This document shows positions 14,583 through 22,807 of a stretch of 24,618 nt of DNA, in pieces. The position numbers were made by a program, and so were the translations under genes. The notes below the pieces were generated by a model. The model did no database searches and had not been told where the DNA came from. It saw only the letters and a list, made by a program, of their open reading frames with translations. The stretch comes from a candidate division KSB1 bacterium (lineage in GTDB: Bacteria > Zhuqueibacterota > JdFR-76 > DREG01): the NCBI GenBank assembly GCA_022566355.1, contig JADFJB010000065.1, forward strand, positions 1 to 24,618, given 5' to 3'. Each line of letters opens with the position of its first letter. Position 1 is the first letter of the stretch.

Positions 14583-17324
14583 TTAGTGGGCTTCGAGCCA
14601 GTTGGCACCGGTTCCTACATCCGCTTTAATCGGAACCTTTAATTCCAGGGCTGATTCCATACAGTCAATCACTAGGACTTTAATTTCATCGACTTCTGAA
14701 TCCGGAACTTCAAAAACCAGTTCATCATGCACTTGCATGATCATCATACCCTGCAATTTTCTTTTTTTGAACTCATCATGAATTCGTATCATAGCAATTT
14801 TAATAAGGTCGGCAGCAGTACCCTGGATGGGAGTATTGATGGCCGTTCGTTCGGCAAAGCTTCGTACCTGGTGGTTTTTAGCATTAATTTCCGGCAAATA
14901 GCGTCGACGCTTCATCAAAGTGGAAACAAAACCATTTTTTTTAGCTTCCTCGATGATCTGGTCCATGAATAATTTTACGTTAGGGAATTGTGTGAAATAG
15001 TTTTCGATAAAGTCACCCGCTTCCTCAAATGAAATACCCAGTCTATTTGATAATCCGAATTTTCCCATTCCATACATAATGCCAAAATTAATTTCCTTCG
15101 CTTTACGCCGATGATCCTGGGTAATTTCATCGAGTGGAATTCCAAGTACTTTAGATGCGGTGGATGAATGAATATCCAGGTTGTTCTTAAATGCATCCAT
15201 TAAATTTTCATCGCCGGATAAATGCGCCATAATCCGTAATTCGATTTGGGAATAATCCGCATCGAGAATAGTGTAACCGGGTTTTGCCGGGATAAATGCT
15301 TTTCGAATTTCTCGGCCCAACTCCGTACGAATGGGTATGTTTTGTAAATTCGGATCGGTACTGGACAATCTACCTGTTACCGCGACAGTTTGATTGTACG
15401 ATGTATGCAATCTGCCAGTATAAGGATTAATCAATTTCGGCAACGCATCCACATAGGTTGATTTCAGCTTAGCCAACTGCCGATATTCCAAAATCATTTT
15501 AGGCATGCCGTGGGTTTTGGCCAAGGTTTCCAGAACCGAAACATCCGTTGAATAACCGGTTTTGTTTTTCCTTGAAGTGGGTAATTGCATTTTTTCGAAA
15601 AGTATGGTGCCAAGCTGTGAAGGGGAATTAATATTAAATTCCTGACCCGCTTCATAGTAGATCTTTTCTTCCAGTTGCAGTAGATCACTCTTTAATTTTA
15701 TGGACAATTTACGAAGCAATGTTTGATCCAATGAAACGCCATTCCATTCTACCTGCTTCAAAACTGTAATTAAAGGGATTTCTACTTCTTGAAATAAGTC
15801 AACCATTTCCGATGTTTTAATCTTGGGTTCGAAAATATTTCTAAGTCGTAAGGTCATATCGGCATCTTCACAAGCATAAAAAGTCAGCTTATCCAGGGGA
15901 ACTTCTCTCATCGTGATTTGTTTTTTCCCTTTGCCAATCAATGCATCCGTGGGTTGTTTTTTATAATTCAGATGCTCCATGGCCAGGCTATCTATATTAT
16001 GTTGACGTCCGGACGGATCTAACAAATACGAAGCGACCATTGTGTCGAAATCGACCCCGTTTACCAGAACATCGTAACGTGATAGAACCAGCATATCATA
16101 TTTAATGTTATGACCACATTTTTTGATTTGGGGATTTTCCAAAATCGGTTTTAATGAGGGGAGAACGTTATTCAATGGTAATCCAATAGACTCACTCACT
16201 CGATCCGAGAAATCAAATTGAGGAGTTTGGTCAAATTTATTAACGGCTAGTTCCGTATTACTTACCGGGATATAGAACGCTTCTTCCTCCTGCCAGCTGA
16301 ATGAAAATCCAACCAGCTCTGCCATCATGGGGTCAGCGCTTGTAGTTTCCAGATCGAACACAAAAGTACTCTGTTCTGATAAATGATCAAAAAATTTTTG
16401 AAACGCTTCCTGATCTTCAATTGCTTTGTACTCTTGCTTAAGTGTTGTACCGGTTTTTTCAAATCTCTCTACCATGACTCTAAACTCTAATTCTCTAAAC
16501 AATGAGACCAGTTTCAGAGAGTCCGGTTCGCGAACCAGTAAATCGTCTAACTGATATTCAATCGGCACCTGATCGTCTAAGGTGACCAATTGATAAGCCA
16601 GTTTCGCACTTTCAATGTTTTCTCGAATAATTTTTTGATAACGTTGGCTGGAAACCTGTTCCAAATTTGAAAATAAATTATCGACTGAACCAAATTCCTG
16701 TATCAATTTTGCCGCTGTTTTTTTACCGATACCCGGAACGCCAGGAATATTATCTGATGAATCTCCCATTAAGCTGAGAATATCCCGGATTTGTGAAGGA
16801 TCAACCTGCCACTTATCTTTAACCCAGGATGGATTTACGATCTCAGGTTGGTCGGAACCTCTGCCTGGTTTCCAAACAGAAATAGCGGACGAAACCATTT
16901 GTAGAAGATCTTTATCATTGGTGACAAGAAAGGAATGATAGCCGGCCTTCGCAGCCTGTTGTGCAACTGTTGCCATAACATCATCCGCTTCAAAACCATG
17001 TTCTTCAAGAATGGGGATATTAAATCCCTCAATCACTTTTCTGATAAGAGGTATTTGAGCGTACATGTCCTCCGGCATTTTCTCTCGGGTGGCCTTGTAT
17101 TCTTTATAAGCCAGGTGACGAAAGGTTGGCTCGGGGGTGTCGAAAGCGACTGCAATTGCATCCGGTTTTTCCTGATCCAGAATCATCATTAATGTATTGG
17201 TAAAAGCAAAAACCGCAGATGTATTTTCACCTTTTGAGGTGGTCAAGGGTCGCCCGGAAAACGCATAATAGGAGCGATAAGCGAGGTAGTAACCATCTAA
17301 CAAAAATAATTTCTTTGGGGGCAT
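14583..17324 (-). CDS. polA: DNA polymerase I
   Basis: A 913-residue Pol I with three domains. The 5'-3' exonuclease (1-290) shows LFLLDGYYLAYRSYYAF, AFDTPEPTFRH, EADDVMA, TNDKDLLQ and the helix-hairpin-helix GDSSDNIPGVPGIGKKTA. The 3'-5' proofreading domain (about 318-500) keeps D324/E326 (FVFDLETT), D410 (CGHNIKYD) and Y483/D487 (FYACED), so it looks active, unlike the degenerate domain of Taq-type enzymes. The polymerase domain has motif A (DADYSQIELR, D690), motif B (RRKAKEINFGIMYG, Lys743, Phe747) and motif C (QVHDELVFE, D867). Phe747 is the position that favours deoxy- over dideoxynucleotides. The enzyme processes Okazaki fragments and fills repair gaps. The ATG has only a weak ribosome site. 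The gene stands between a gamma-glutamyltransferase gene and the aminoacylase gene, all on the same strand, separated by repeat-bearing spacers. Confidence 0.97.
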   Translation of the reverse strand: MPPKKLFLLDGYYLAYRSYYAFSGRPLTTSKGENTSAVFAFTNTLMMILDQEKPDAIAVAFDTPEPTFRHLAYKEYKATREKMPEDMYAQIPLIRKVIEGFNIPILEEHGFEADDVMATVAQQAAKAGYHSFLVTNDKDLLQMVSSAISVWKPGRGSDQPEIVNPSWVKDKWQVDPSQIRDILSLMGDSSDNIPGVPGIGKKTAAKLIQEFGSVDNLFSNLEQVSSQRYQKIIRENIESAKLAYQLVTLDDQVPIEYQLDDLLVREPDSLKLVSLFRELEFRVMVERFEKTGTTLKQEYKAIEDQEAFQKFFDHLSEQSTFVFDLETTSADPMMAELVGFSFSWQEEEAFYIPVSNTELAVNKFDQTPQFDFSDRVSESIGLPLNNVLPSLKPILENPQIKKCGHNIKYDMLVLSRYDVLVNGVDFDTMVASYLLDPSGRQHNIDSLAMEHLNYKKQPTDALIGKGKKQITMREVPLDKLTFYACEDADMTLRLRNIFEPKIKTSEMVDLFQEVEIPLITVLKQVEWNGVSLDQTLLRKLSIKLKSDLLQLEEKIYYEAGQEFNINSPSQLGTILFEKMQLPTSRKNKTGYSTDVSVLETLAKTHGMPKMILEYRQLAKLKSTYVDALPKLINPYTGRLHTSYNQTVAVTGRLSSTDPNLQNIPIRTELGREIRKAFIPAKPGYTILDADYSQIELRIMAHLSGDENLMDAFKNNLDIHSSTASKVLGIPLDEITQDHRRKAKEINFGIMYGMGKFGLSNRLGISFEEAGDFIENYFTQFPNVKLFMDQIIEEAKKNGFVSTLMKRRRYLPEINAKNHQVRSFAERTAINTPIQGTAADLIKIAMIRIHDEFKKRKLQGMMIMQVHDELVFEVPDSEVDEIKVLVIDCMESALELKVPIKADVGTGANWLEAH

Positions 17325-17420
17325 GATACCAATTTCCTATGAAGCAATTTACTGAATAAGTTAATTTCCACGACTATTTATTAAAGTATCCTCAAAAGTA
17401 CACTCGCTGCATTTTCTTTT

Positions 17421-17496
17421 TTTGACAGGATTTACAGGATCGAAAAATATATCCAAACTTCTACTAAAATCATGTTTATTTTGTTGATCCTGTCCA
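17421..17496. repeat. dispersed-type repeat, GACAGGATTTACAGGAT with inverted partner
   Basis: TTTGACAGGATTTACAGGAT (17421-17440) faces ATCCTGTCCA (17487-17496); GACAGGAT (17424-17431) and ATCCTGTC (17487-17494) are exact inverted copies separated by 55 bp. From memory, the left motif is a common intergenic word in many unrelated environmental genomes. It lies between the gamma-glutamyltransferase-family gene and polA and codes for nothing visible. Confidence 0.6.
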
Positions 17497-17551
17497 AAAT
17501 ATCTATTCAAAAATACTACTCACAAGTTAAAGTACTAACTTAAAATGAATC

Positions 17552-19054
17552 TTAATCCAGTACTTTTGCACTACCTCCCCTCCTCGAATCGCCTACGCTA
17601 ACGCCCGAAGTGCTAAGTGCGTTCACACCACCAAAGTAAATATCCTTTACGGACCACACGTTTGTTTCCCAATGATTCGCCAATTCTTTTGTGGCTTTTT
17701 TATCAAAACCCGCCTCCATTTGGATAGATGTGCCATCCCAATGGATTCTGGGCGCTTCTACAGCTTCTGAAATACTCATGTCAAAATCAATAAAATTGCT
17801 TAACACTTGCAGCAGTGCGGTTTTAATTCGTTTACTTCCGCCGCTTCCCAAAACCAGTTTAGGTACATTTTCCTGGAACAGTATTGACGGCGACATCATC
17901 GAGGAAATACGAAACCCGGCAGGACTTGAATGAAATCCACCCGGATGCAAATCATCTTCTCCTAGCATATTGTTGAGCATAATCCCAGAACCCGGAACCA
18001 CATAACCCGATCCCTCACCATTTGATATGGACATACTTGCAAAATTATTCTGGGAATCACAAACACTTATATGTGTTGTTCCACCTGAAGCGATTCGAAT
18101 TCGTTTAATATTTTCAGGAGATAATTCATCTGATATCCAGGTTCCGTTGTCCATGCTTTCCATTTTATATCGTTCCGCTTCCTTAAAAACAGTTGATAGG
18201 AATGCTAAATGTCTTGCTGAACCAAATGGAATTTTTTCTAACGAGTTGACCTGTAAAAGTCTCAACAAAATAGAAATCAGCGATCCACCAAAGGAGGGTG
18301 GAGGGTTTGTCAACAACCTGCAATTCCGATATTGAATTTCTAACGGTTTACGCTCCATGACTTGATAAGTAGTCAGATCCTCTTTCGTGATCAATCCATT
18401 GTTTTCATTACAATCTGTAACGATCTGCTTTGCCAGCTTCCCATGGTAAAACTCTCTAACCCCTGAAGATGGCAACCATTCTAGAAAATTAGCCAGCTCT
18501 GAATTTTTATAAAGATCGCCTTCTTGAAGGAATTTGCCGTTTGGCTCATATAATTTTCTACCTCCAGGCAACAATGTCATAATTGGATGTAATAATTTCA
18601 AAAAATAACTTTGACTTTTATTTAATAAAACACCATTTCGAGCAAGCTCTACAGCAGGGGTGATGACCTCTTCCAGAGGCAAGCAACCAAGTTTTTCATG
18701 TACGTGAATAAAGCCTTTAAGCGTTCCAGGCACAGCAATAGAACCATAACCAACGTTGAAGTCCTGCTGTGAACTAGGAAACTTGACTTTAATAGGCACA
18801 AAATGTGGCTCTAAATCTACAACCTGTTGTCCAAGTCCTGGTGTGTCAGTAAAGAAATCAAACAAGATTTCCTGTTCATCAAAGGTTCTTGCCAGGAGAA
18901 AACCACCACCGCCCAGACTTGCCAGAACCGGTTCGGCAACAGTTGCTGCAAATCCTGCCGCTATGGCTGCATCAAATGCATTTCCACCAGACTCAAGCAT
19001 ATCACAGGCTGCTTGAGTTACGGCCGGATGACCTGTAGCGATAATTCCTTTCAA
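17552..19054 (-). CDS. gamma-glutamyltransferase family protein (Ntn hydrolase)
   Basis: A 500-residue member of the gamma-glutamyltranspeptidase superfamily. The core starts at once with GIIATGHPAVTQAACDML, ESGGNAFDAAIAAGFA and GGGGFLLAR; the autocleavage/nucleophile site is GGTTHISVCD, with Thr326 as the expected new N-terminus; downstream lie SGYVVPGSGIMLNNMLG and GSGGSKRI. In classical GGT an arginine in LDFRExAP binds the glutamate carboxylate; here that segment reads FDFFTDTPG (65-73), without arginine, so the donor is probably not a simple gamma-glutamyl compound. Start codon: TTG at 19054, the only plausible one, because an in-frame TAA lies 10 codons upstream and no ATG intervenes; a GGA lies 9 nt before it. 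There is no signal peptide, so a cytoplasmic location is predicted, unlike secreted GGTs. Specificity is unassigned. Confidence 0.86.
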   Translation of the reverse strand: MKGIIATGHPAVTQAACDMLESGGNAFDAAIAAGFAATVAEPVLASLGGGGFLLARTFDEQEILFDFFTDTPGLGQQVVDLEPHFVPIKVKFPSSQQDFNVGYGSIAVPGTLKGFIHVHEKLGCLPLEEVITPAVELARNGVLLNKSQSYFLKLLHPIMTLLPGGRKLYEPNGKFLQEGDLYKNSELANFLEWLPSSGVREFYHGKLAKQIVTDCNENNGLITKEDLTTYQVMERKPLEIQYRNCRLLTNPPPSFGGSLISILLRLLQVNSLEKIPFGSARHLAFLSTVFKEAERYKMESMDNGTWISDELSPENIKRIRIASGGTTHISVCDSQNNFASMSISNGEGSGYVVPGSGIMLNNMLGEDDLHPGGFHSSPAGFRISSMMSPSILFQENVPKLVLGSGGSKRIKTALLQVLSNFIDFDMSISEAVEAPRIHWDGTSIQMEAGFDKKATKELANHWETNVWSVKDIYFGGVNALSTSGVSVGDSRRGGSAKVLD

Positions 19055-19193
19055 TAGTCTATATCCATTTGGAAATTTTTGTTATAACCTGCTGTGTTTG
19101 ACTAATGGAACTTTTAAATAAGCATTGCGGAAATAAGTGCTTTCTTCAATGCATAAATAAGACGAACATTATCAAAATTGAAATCACAAATCA

Positions 19194-19335
19194 TTCAAAT
19201 TACAAATAGCAAATAAATTCCAAGTTCTAATAACCAATTACAAAAAGAAGTCTATTAACCAATTTTATTCCAGGAAATTTGAAATATAATATGGTTAATA
19301 GGAATTTATTTGTTGTTTGGGATTTGTAATTTGGT
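19194..19335. repeat. imperfect inverted repeat, about 142 bp, MITE-like
   Basis: The left arm (CAAATTACAAATAGCAAATA and on to AATTCC, about 19196-19221) and right arm (GGAATTTATTTGTTGTTTGG then GATTTGTAATTTG, about 19301-19333) are inverted copies. AAATTACAAAT and CAAATAAATTCC match exactly; the right arm has about 7 extra bases between them. The inner flanks also mirror each other (TAATAACCAA against GGTTAATA). There is no coding sequence inside. Confidence 0.62.
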
Positions 19336-19593
19336 GCTTTACTCGTTTCTTGTTCATTCTTTTTTTATCCACTCCAATAAATGGGTCACCATATTTTTTG
19401 AAATTGCTAGGACACGGTCTTCCTGATGAATTTTAGAACATACAAAATATTACATTACAACCATAAATCAACAATTTGCTAAAAGTTTATTAACCTGATC
19501 TATTCATAAACCTTATCACAGTCATGCAGAATGGATCTATTTAGCCCTTTATTCTAAATTTGCTTTTGAGCTTTTTCGATCATATCAAACAAG

Positions 19594-19613
19594 ATCCCGT
19601 CACTCGACGGGAT
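19594..19613. repeat. perfect 8-bp palindromic hairpin (REP-like)
   Basis: ATCCCGTC-ACTC-GACGGGAT forms a perfect 8-bp GC-rich stem with a 4-nt loop. It is not followed by a T run on either strand, so it is not an intrinsic terminator; its form is that of a repetitive extragenic palindrome. It lies about 65 bp upstream of the DUF3467 promoter. Confidence 0.65.
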
Positions 19614-19678
19614 GACAACTAAGAGGGATTTATGCTTAAAACTGCAATTCATGAATTATCCAGGTTAAGCATTTACAA

Positions 19679-19707
19679 TTGAAACAGTTCTTTATTATTC
19701 ATATAAT
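19679..19707 (+). promoter_or_regulatory. sigma70-type promoter for the DUF3467 gene pair
   Basis: TTGAAA (19679-19684), a 17-bp spacer and a perfect TATAAT (19702-19707) lie upstream of the DUF3467 gene. A second TATAAT at 19716-19721 has no matching -35. The implied 5' leader is about 80 nt. Confidence 0.6.
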
Positions 19708-19794
19708 AACTAGGTTATAATTTATAAGATGTAAGTTACGACTTTACAACACGATACATTACTTATACAAAAATTATATTAATAGGAGTATTTT

Positions 19795-20130
19795 ATGGAA
19801 TCCAACCCAAAGCCCCAGCAAATAAATGTAGAATTAGGTGAAAAAGAAGCTGAAGGAATTTACTCAAATCTCGTTATGATCAGCCATTCCTCTGCCGAAT
19901 GCATAATGGATTTCACCCGCATGCTGCCTGGCACTCCCAAAGCCAAAGTATTTGCACGTATTATCATGACACCTCAGCATGTAAAATCTTTTTTACATGC
20001 ATTGCAAGACAATATAAAAAAGTATGAAAAACAATTCGGCGAGATCAAACTTCACGGAAACGACAAGCAGAAATCACAAGGATTTCAGTCTGATTCAAAT
20101 AACAATAACAACAAGGATATATCATCGTAG
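19795..20130 (+). CDS. DUF3467 domain-containing protein
   Basis: A 111-residue soluble protein without signal peptide or membrane segment. Residues about 8-85 match DUF3467: INVELGEKEAEGIYSNLVMI, SHSSAECIMDFTRMLPG, AKVFARIIMTPQHVKSF and LQDNIKKYEKQFG. The C-terminal tail is low-complexity (Gln/Ser/Asn-rich, ending SNNNNNKDISS) and probably disordered. The family is widespread in bacteria, small, and of unknown function. AGGAG lies 7 nt before the ATG and a good promoter lies upstream. An outer-membrane-type gene begins 15 nt after the stop, so the two are probably co-transcribed, although nothing else links a cytoplasmic DUF3467 protein to an envelope barrel. Confidence 0.9.
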   Translation: MESNPKPQQINVELGEKEAEGIYSNLVMISHSSAECIMDFTRMLPGTPKAKVFARIIMTPQHVKSFLHALQDNIKKYEKQFGEIKLHGNDKQKSQGFQSDSNNNNNKDISS

Positions 20131-20145
20131 GGCTGATTTTTTTTA

Positions 20146-20736
20146 ATGAAAAAGATTTTCATTTTTGTGGTATTTTTTTTTCTATTCGAAATTACGTGGG
20201 CACAAACCACCAAAAGCACATTGGGGATTTCCATAGGACAATGGCAACCAAACCAGATCAACACTGAATCCCCTTCATCTGTTTTCAGTGGAACCGCCGA
20301 TTCAACTCCTTTTTATTCATTGTACCTGTCCAGGCATATTTTCGGGGATATTGAAGTGCATATTTTAATCGGGTATTGGGCACATTTTTTTGACCGAGAT
20401 ATCGATCCTTTCACATTGCGCATTTTACCGATCCAAATAGGTGTGAAGCAAACCTTAATTGATGATTCCAGTATTTCTCCATACGTTATTTATGGCGGCG
20501 GGCTGTTATTTGCAAATACAATAAAAGGAGAACAAATCCAAAAATCAGGACCTGGTAAGCTAACAAAAACAGGCTTCGAAATCTTTCTATTGACTGGAAT
20601 CCAGGTAGACCTTATTGGCCCGATAGGTTTAAACCTGAATTTTGGCTATGTTGTCGCCAATATGCCGGAGTCCCTGGGTGTCGGGGTAAATTACTCCGGA
20701 TTGCGCGCTACGATTGGGGTGAATTATTCTTATTGA
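20146..20736 (+). CDS. small exported beta-barrel protein, hypothetical
   Basis: A 196-residue protein with a clear signal peptide (MKKIFIFVVFFFLFEITWAQ). The mature part is made of alternating hydrophobic/polar strands with glycine-rich turns (STLGISIGQWQPNQIN, PYVIYGGGLLFANTI, IGLNLNFGYVVANMP) and ends in an aromatic strand (ATIGVNYSY), as in 8-stranded OmpA/OmpW-like barrels and Bacteroidota outer-membrane beta-barrel proteins. No family was recognised with certainty. It starts 15 nt after the DUF3467 stop and has no visible Shine-Dalgarno site (the upstream bases are GGCTGATTTTTTTTA), so translation may depend on coupling to the upstream gene. Confidence 0.72.
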   Translation: MKKIFIFVVFFFLFEITWAQTTKSTLGISIGQWQPNQINTESPSSVFSGTADSTPFYSLYLSRHIFGDIEVHILIGYWAHFFDRDIDPFTLRILPIQIGVKQTLIDDSSISPYVIYGGGLLFANTIKGEQIQKSGPGKLTKTGFEIFLLTGIQVDLIGPIGLNLNFGYVVANMPESLGVGVNYSGLRATIGVNYSY

Positions 20737-20964
20737 AAAGTCAGAGCTGATATATACAAAAAAATGACTTTATTGATTTTTGATATACACACTTAACGTT
20801 CGTTTCTACTTTCCTCAATACCTGCGCCATCTGCTAACCCTCGAAAGTTTTGATAATTCAGAAGCCATTTTCATTCATCTGCAACCATTTTTCTGTTAAA
20901 GTTGTCACTATCTTTACTGCGCAAATTTTTATGAAAATTGATCAATAATTGAGGAAGAAAATTT

Positions 20965-22470
20965 ATGAAACGAAAATTAATAAAAATCCTTACTCGTACT
21001 GCAGTTGTCTTTTCTGTTTTGGTGGCTGTGTTTATTGTCCTGGTCGTCTGGCCCCTTCCAACTCCTGCTCCCCTAATCCAAGCTTCCGGTCCTGTAGCAA
21101 TTACGAATGTTAGTATTATTAATCCGGGCGATAACGCACTTCTTTCCGGGCAAACTGTTCTAATCGAAAAGGGACGAATCAAAAAGGTGGGTTCAAACGA
21201 TTTATTCATCATTCCCCAAAACGCAGAGCGAATAGACGGCAATGGTAAATTCTTGATTCCCGGGTTGTGGGATATGCATGCTCACATGGGTTCCGAATTG
21301 GCGCCCCAACTCACATTGCCGCTATTTATTGCAGCCGGGGTAACCAATATTCGTGATCTCGGCGGATATGCCAGCCTTGAACAAAAGAAGGATTGGAATA
21401 AACAAGCTATTGCCGGGAACATAATCGGGCCACGGATAATGGGGCAAGCAAGTGTTTTCGTTTTCAGCTTAGAGACTGAAACCGAGGCAAGAAAATTAGT
21501 CGATAATTTCGTAGTTGGAAATGGCGATTTTTTCAAAGTGTATAATGGCGTTCTGCCGGATCCGTATTTTGCTCTTTTGAAGGAAGCCAACGCAAAAGGG
21601 ATTCCGGTCTTGGGGCACAAACCCCGGGCAGTGAGCGCAATTGATGCTGCAAATTACGGACACAAAAGTTTCGAGCATGCCCGGCTTTTCCTGTTTGAAT
21701 GTTATCCCGGCGCCCAGAAACTACGGGAGCGCTATCTGGCCAGGTATACCGGTGTTGATACTCTCAACGGCAGTATTGAAACCACCGCCATGCGACGGGA
21801 GATGATCGACAACCATGATCCCAAGCTCTTCAACGAATTAGCAGCCGTGATGGTCGAAAATAGCACCTGGTTTTGCCCGACACATATCACACGAAAAATG
21901 GATGCGTTTGCTGATAATGAAGAATACCGTCAGGACATGCGCTTAAAATACATTCCCTTTTTAAAAAAATTAGAATGGAAAATGGACGCGAACGGGATGA
22001 TCGACCGGGATTCCTCACCCCGAGGACGAAAAGCATTTATGGATTTTTACCTGAAAGGTCTTGAGTTAACCGGCAAAGCTCATGACGCAGGTGTGAAAAT
22101 TCTTGCCGGTACCGATGCCAATGATACCTATTGCTTTCCGGGACTCGGAATTCATGACGAATTGCAGGAGCTTGTTAAAGCCGGCCTGACTCCGATGGAA
22201 GCACTCAAAACAGCCACAGTCAACCCGGCAGCCTATTTTGACTTGTCAGCAAATTACGGTTCCCTTGCAGAAGGAAAAGTTGCCGATATGGTACTTCTAG
22301 ACGCAAATCCATTGGACGATATCTCAAATACAAGTAAAATCAATGCAGTTATTTTTAATGGTAATATCTATCCTCGCAAAAAACTCGATAATTTGCTGGA
22401 ATATGTTGAAAAAAACGCTTCGAATTTGTCTATAGCGTGTAAACTACTTTGGAAAGATTTGAGTGATTAG
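20965..22470 (+). CDS. membrane-anchored metal-dependent amidohydrolase
   Basis: A 501-residue amidohydrolase-superfamily protein of the imidazolonepropionase/prolidase-like branch. One N-terminal transmembrane helix (about 10-29) suggests a signal anchor facing the periplasm. All expected metal ligands are present: H105 and H107 (WDMHAHMG), a likely carbamylated K191 (FFKVYNG), H218 (GHKPR), H238 (FEHAR) and D384 (AGTDAND). The flanking beta-sandwich is split between the N-terminus (VSIINPGDNALLSGQTVLIE, IDGNGKFLIPG) and C-terminus (GSLAEGKVADMVLLDANPLD), as usual. The substrate is unknown; family members cleave cyclic amides or X-Pro peptides. GAGGAAG precedes the ATG. The gene stands alone, 228 bp after the small barrel gene, and faces kbl convergently. 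Confidence 0.88.
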   Translation: MKRKLIKILTRTAVVFSVLVAVFIVLVVWPLPTPAPLIQASGPVAITNVSIINPGDNALLSGQTVLIEKGRIKKVGSNDLFIIPQNAERIDGNGKFLIPGLWDMHAHMGSELAPQLTLPLFIAAGVTNIRDLGGYASLEQKKDWNKQAIAGNIIGPRIMGQASVFVFSLETETEARKLVDNFVVGNGDFFKVYNGVLPDPYFALLKEANAKGIPVLGHKPRAVSAIDAANYGHKSFEHARLFLFECYPGAQKLRERYLARYTGVDTLNGSIETTAMRREMIDNHDPKLFNELAAVMVENSTWFCPTHITRKMDAFADNEEYRQDMRLKYIPFLKKLEWKMDANGMIDRDSSPRGRKAFMDFYLKGLELTGKAHDAGVKILAGTDANDTYCFPGLGIHDELQELVKAGLTPMEALKTATVNPAAYFDLSANYGSLAEGKVADMVLLDANPLDDISNTSKINAVIFNGNIYPRKKLDNLLEYVEKNASNLSIACKLLWKDLSD

Positions 22471-22807
22471 GAATTGGATACTGGATACTGGATACAAGAA
22501 GTTAGAAAAATAAATAATAGAGCTTTTTCGAAAAAAGACTATATTTGATAACTAAAAATAATAAAAATTTAAGAATCCCCAAAATGAATAAACTATTGGA
22601 ACATAATCTTCCACATATTTGAGCAGGCAATGAAAATACAAGAGAAGATTGCCCCTAGACACATTTCCAAACCAGCAGAAAAATCAACAAAGACGACTTC
22701 CAAAGTCGAATAACAATATTCCTTTTCCTGATCTGAGTAATAATTTAGTTCTGTTCATAATATCTTCTAAGGAAAATAAGATGTTGTGCTGTTATAGAAG
22801 TCCCACC
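22471..22807. other. convergent intergenic region between amidohydrolase and kbl
   Basis: Two plus- and minus-strand genes end toward this region. It contains a GGATACT triplicate (22476-22495) and two short palindromes (CTTTTTCGAAAAAAG near 22523; CGACTT-CCA-AAGTCG at 22694-22708) that are too small or lack the T run needed to be called terminators. No gene was seen. Confidence 0.5.
22476..22495. repeat. GGATACT tandem triplicate
   Basis: Three head-to-tail GGATACT units (the last lacks its final T) begin 6 nt after the amidohydrolase stop codon. Similar GGATACTGGATACTGG words occur, from memory, in intergenic DNA of diverse bacteria. Confidence 0.8.

Larger units (their letters stand above)
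19055..19794. other. 740-bp divergent intergenic region
   Basis: This separates the minus-strand gamma-glutamyltransferase-family gene from the plus-strand DUF3467 gene. It holds a long imperfect inverted repeat (19194-19335), a perfect hairpin (19594-19613) and a consensus promoter (19679-19707), each listed separately. No gene was recognised; a 16-codon ATG frame at 19632 preceded by GAGGG is the only small candidate and is not convincing. Confidence 0.5.

Noticed and set aside
14319-14642. 107-codon plus-strand frame across the tandem duplication
   Set aside because: It is open only because the repeat unit lacks stops in that frame; its translation repeats itself and overlaps polA and epmA antisense.
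20737-20771. AAAGTCA/TGACTTT inverted repeat after the small barrel gene as a terminator
   Set aside because: Seven-bp stem with a 21-nt loop and an interrupted T tract; stability is doubtful.
22694-22708. CGACTT-CCA-AAGTCG hairpin as terminator for kbl or the amidohydrolase
   Set aside because: Six-bp stem and no T run on either strand.
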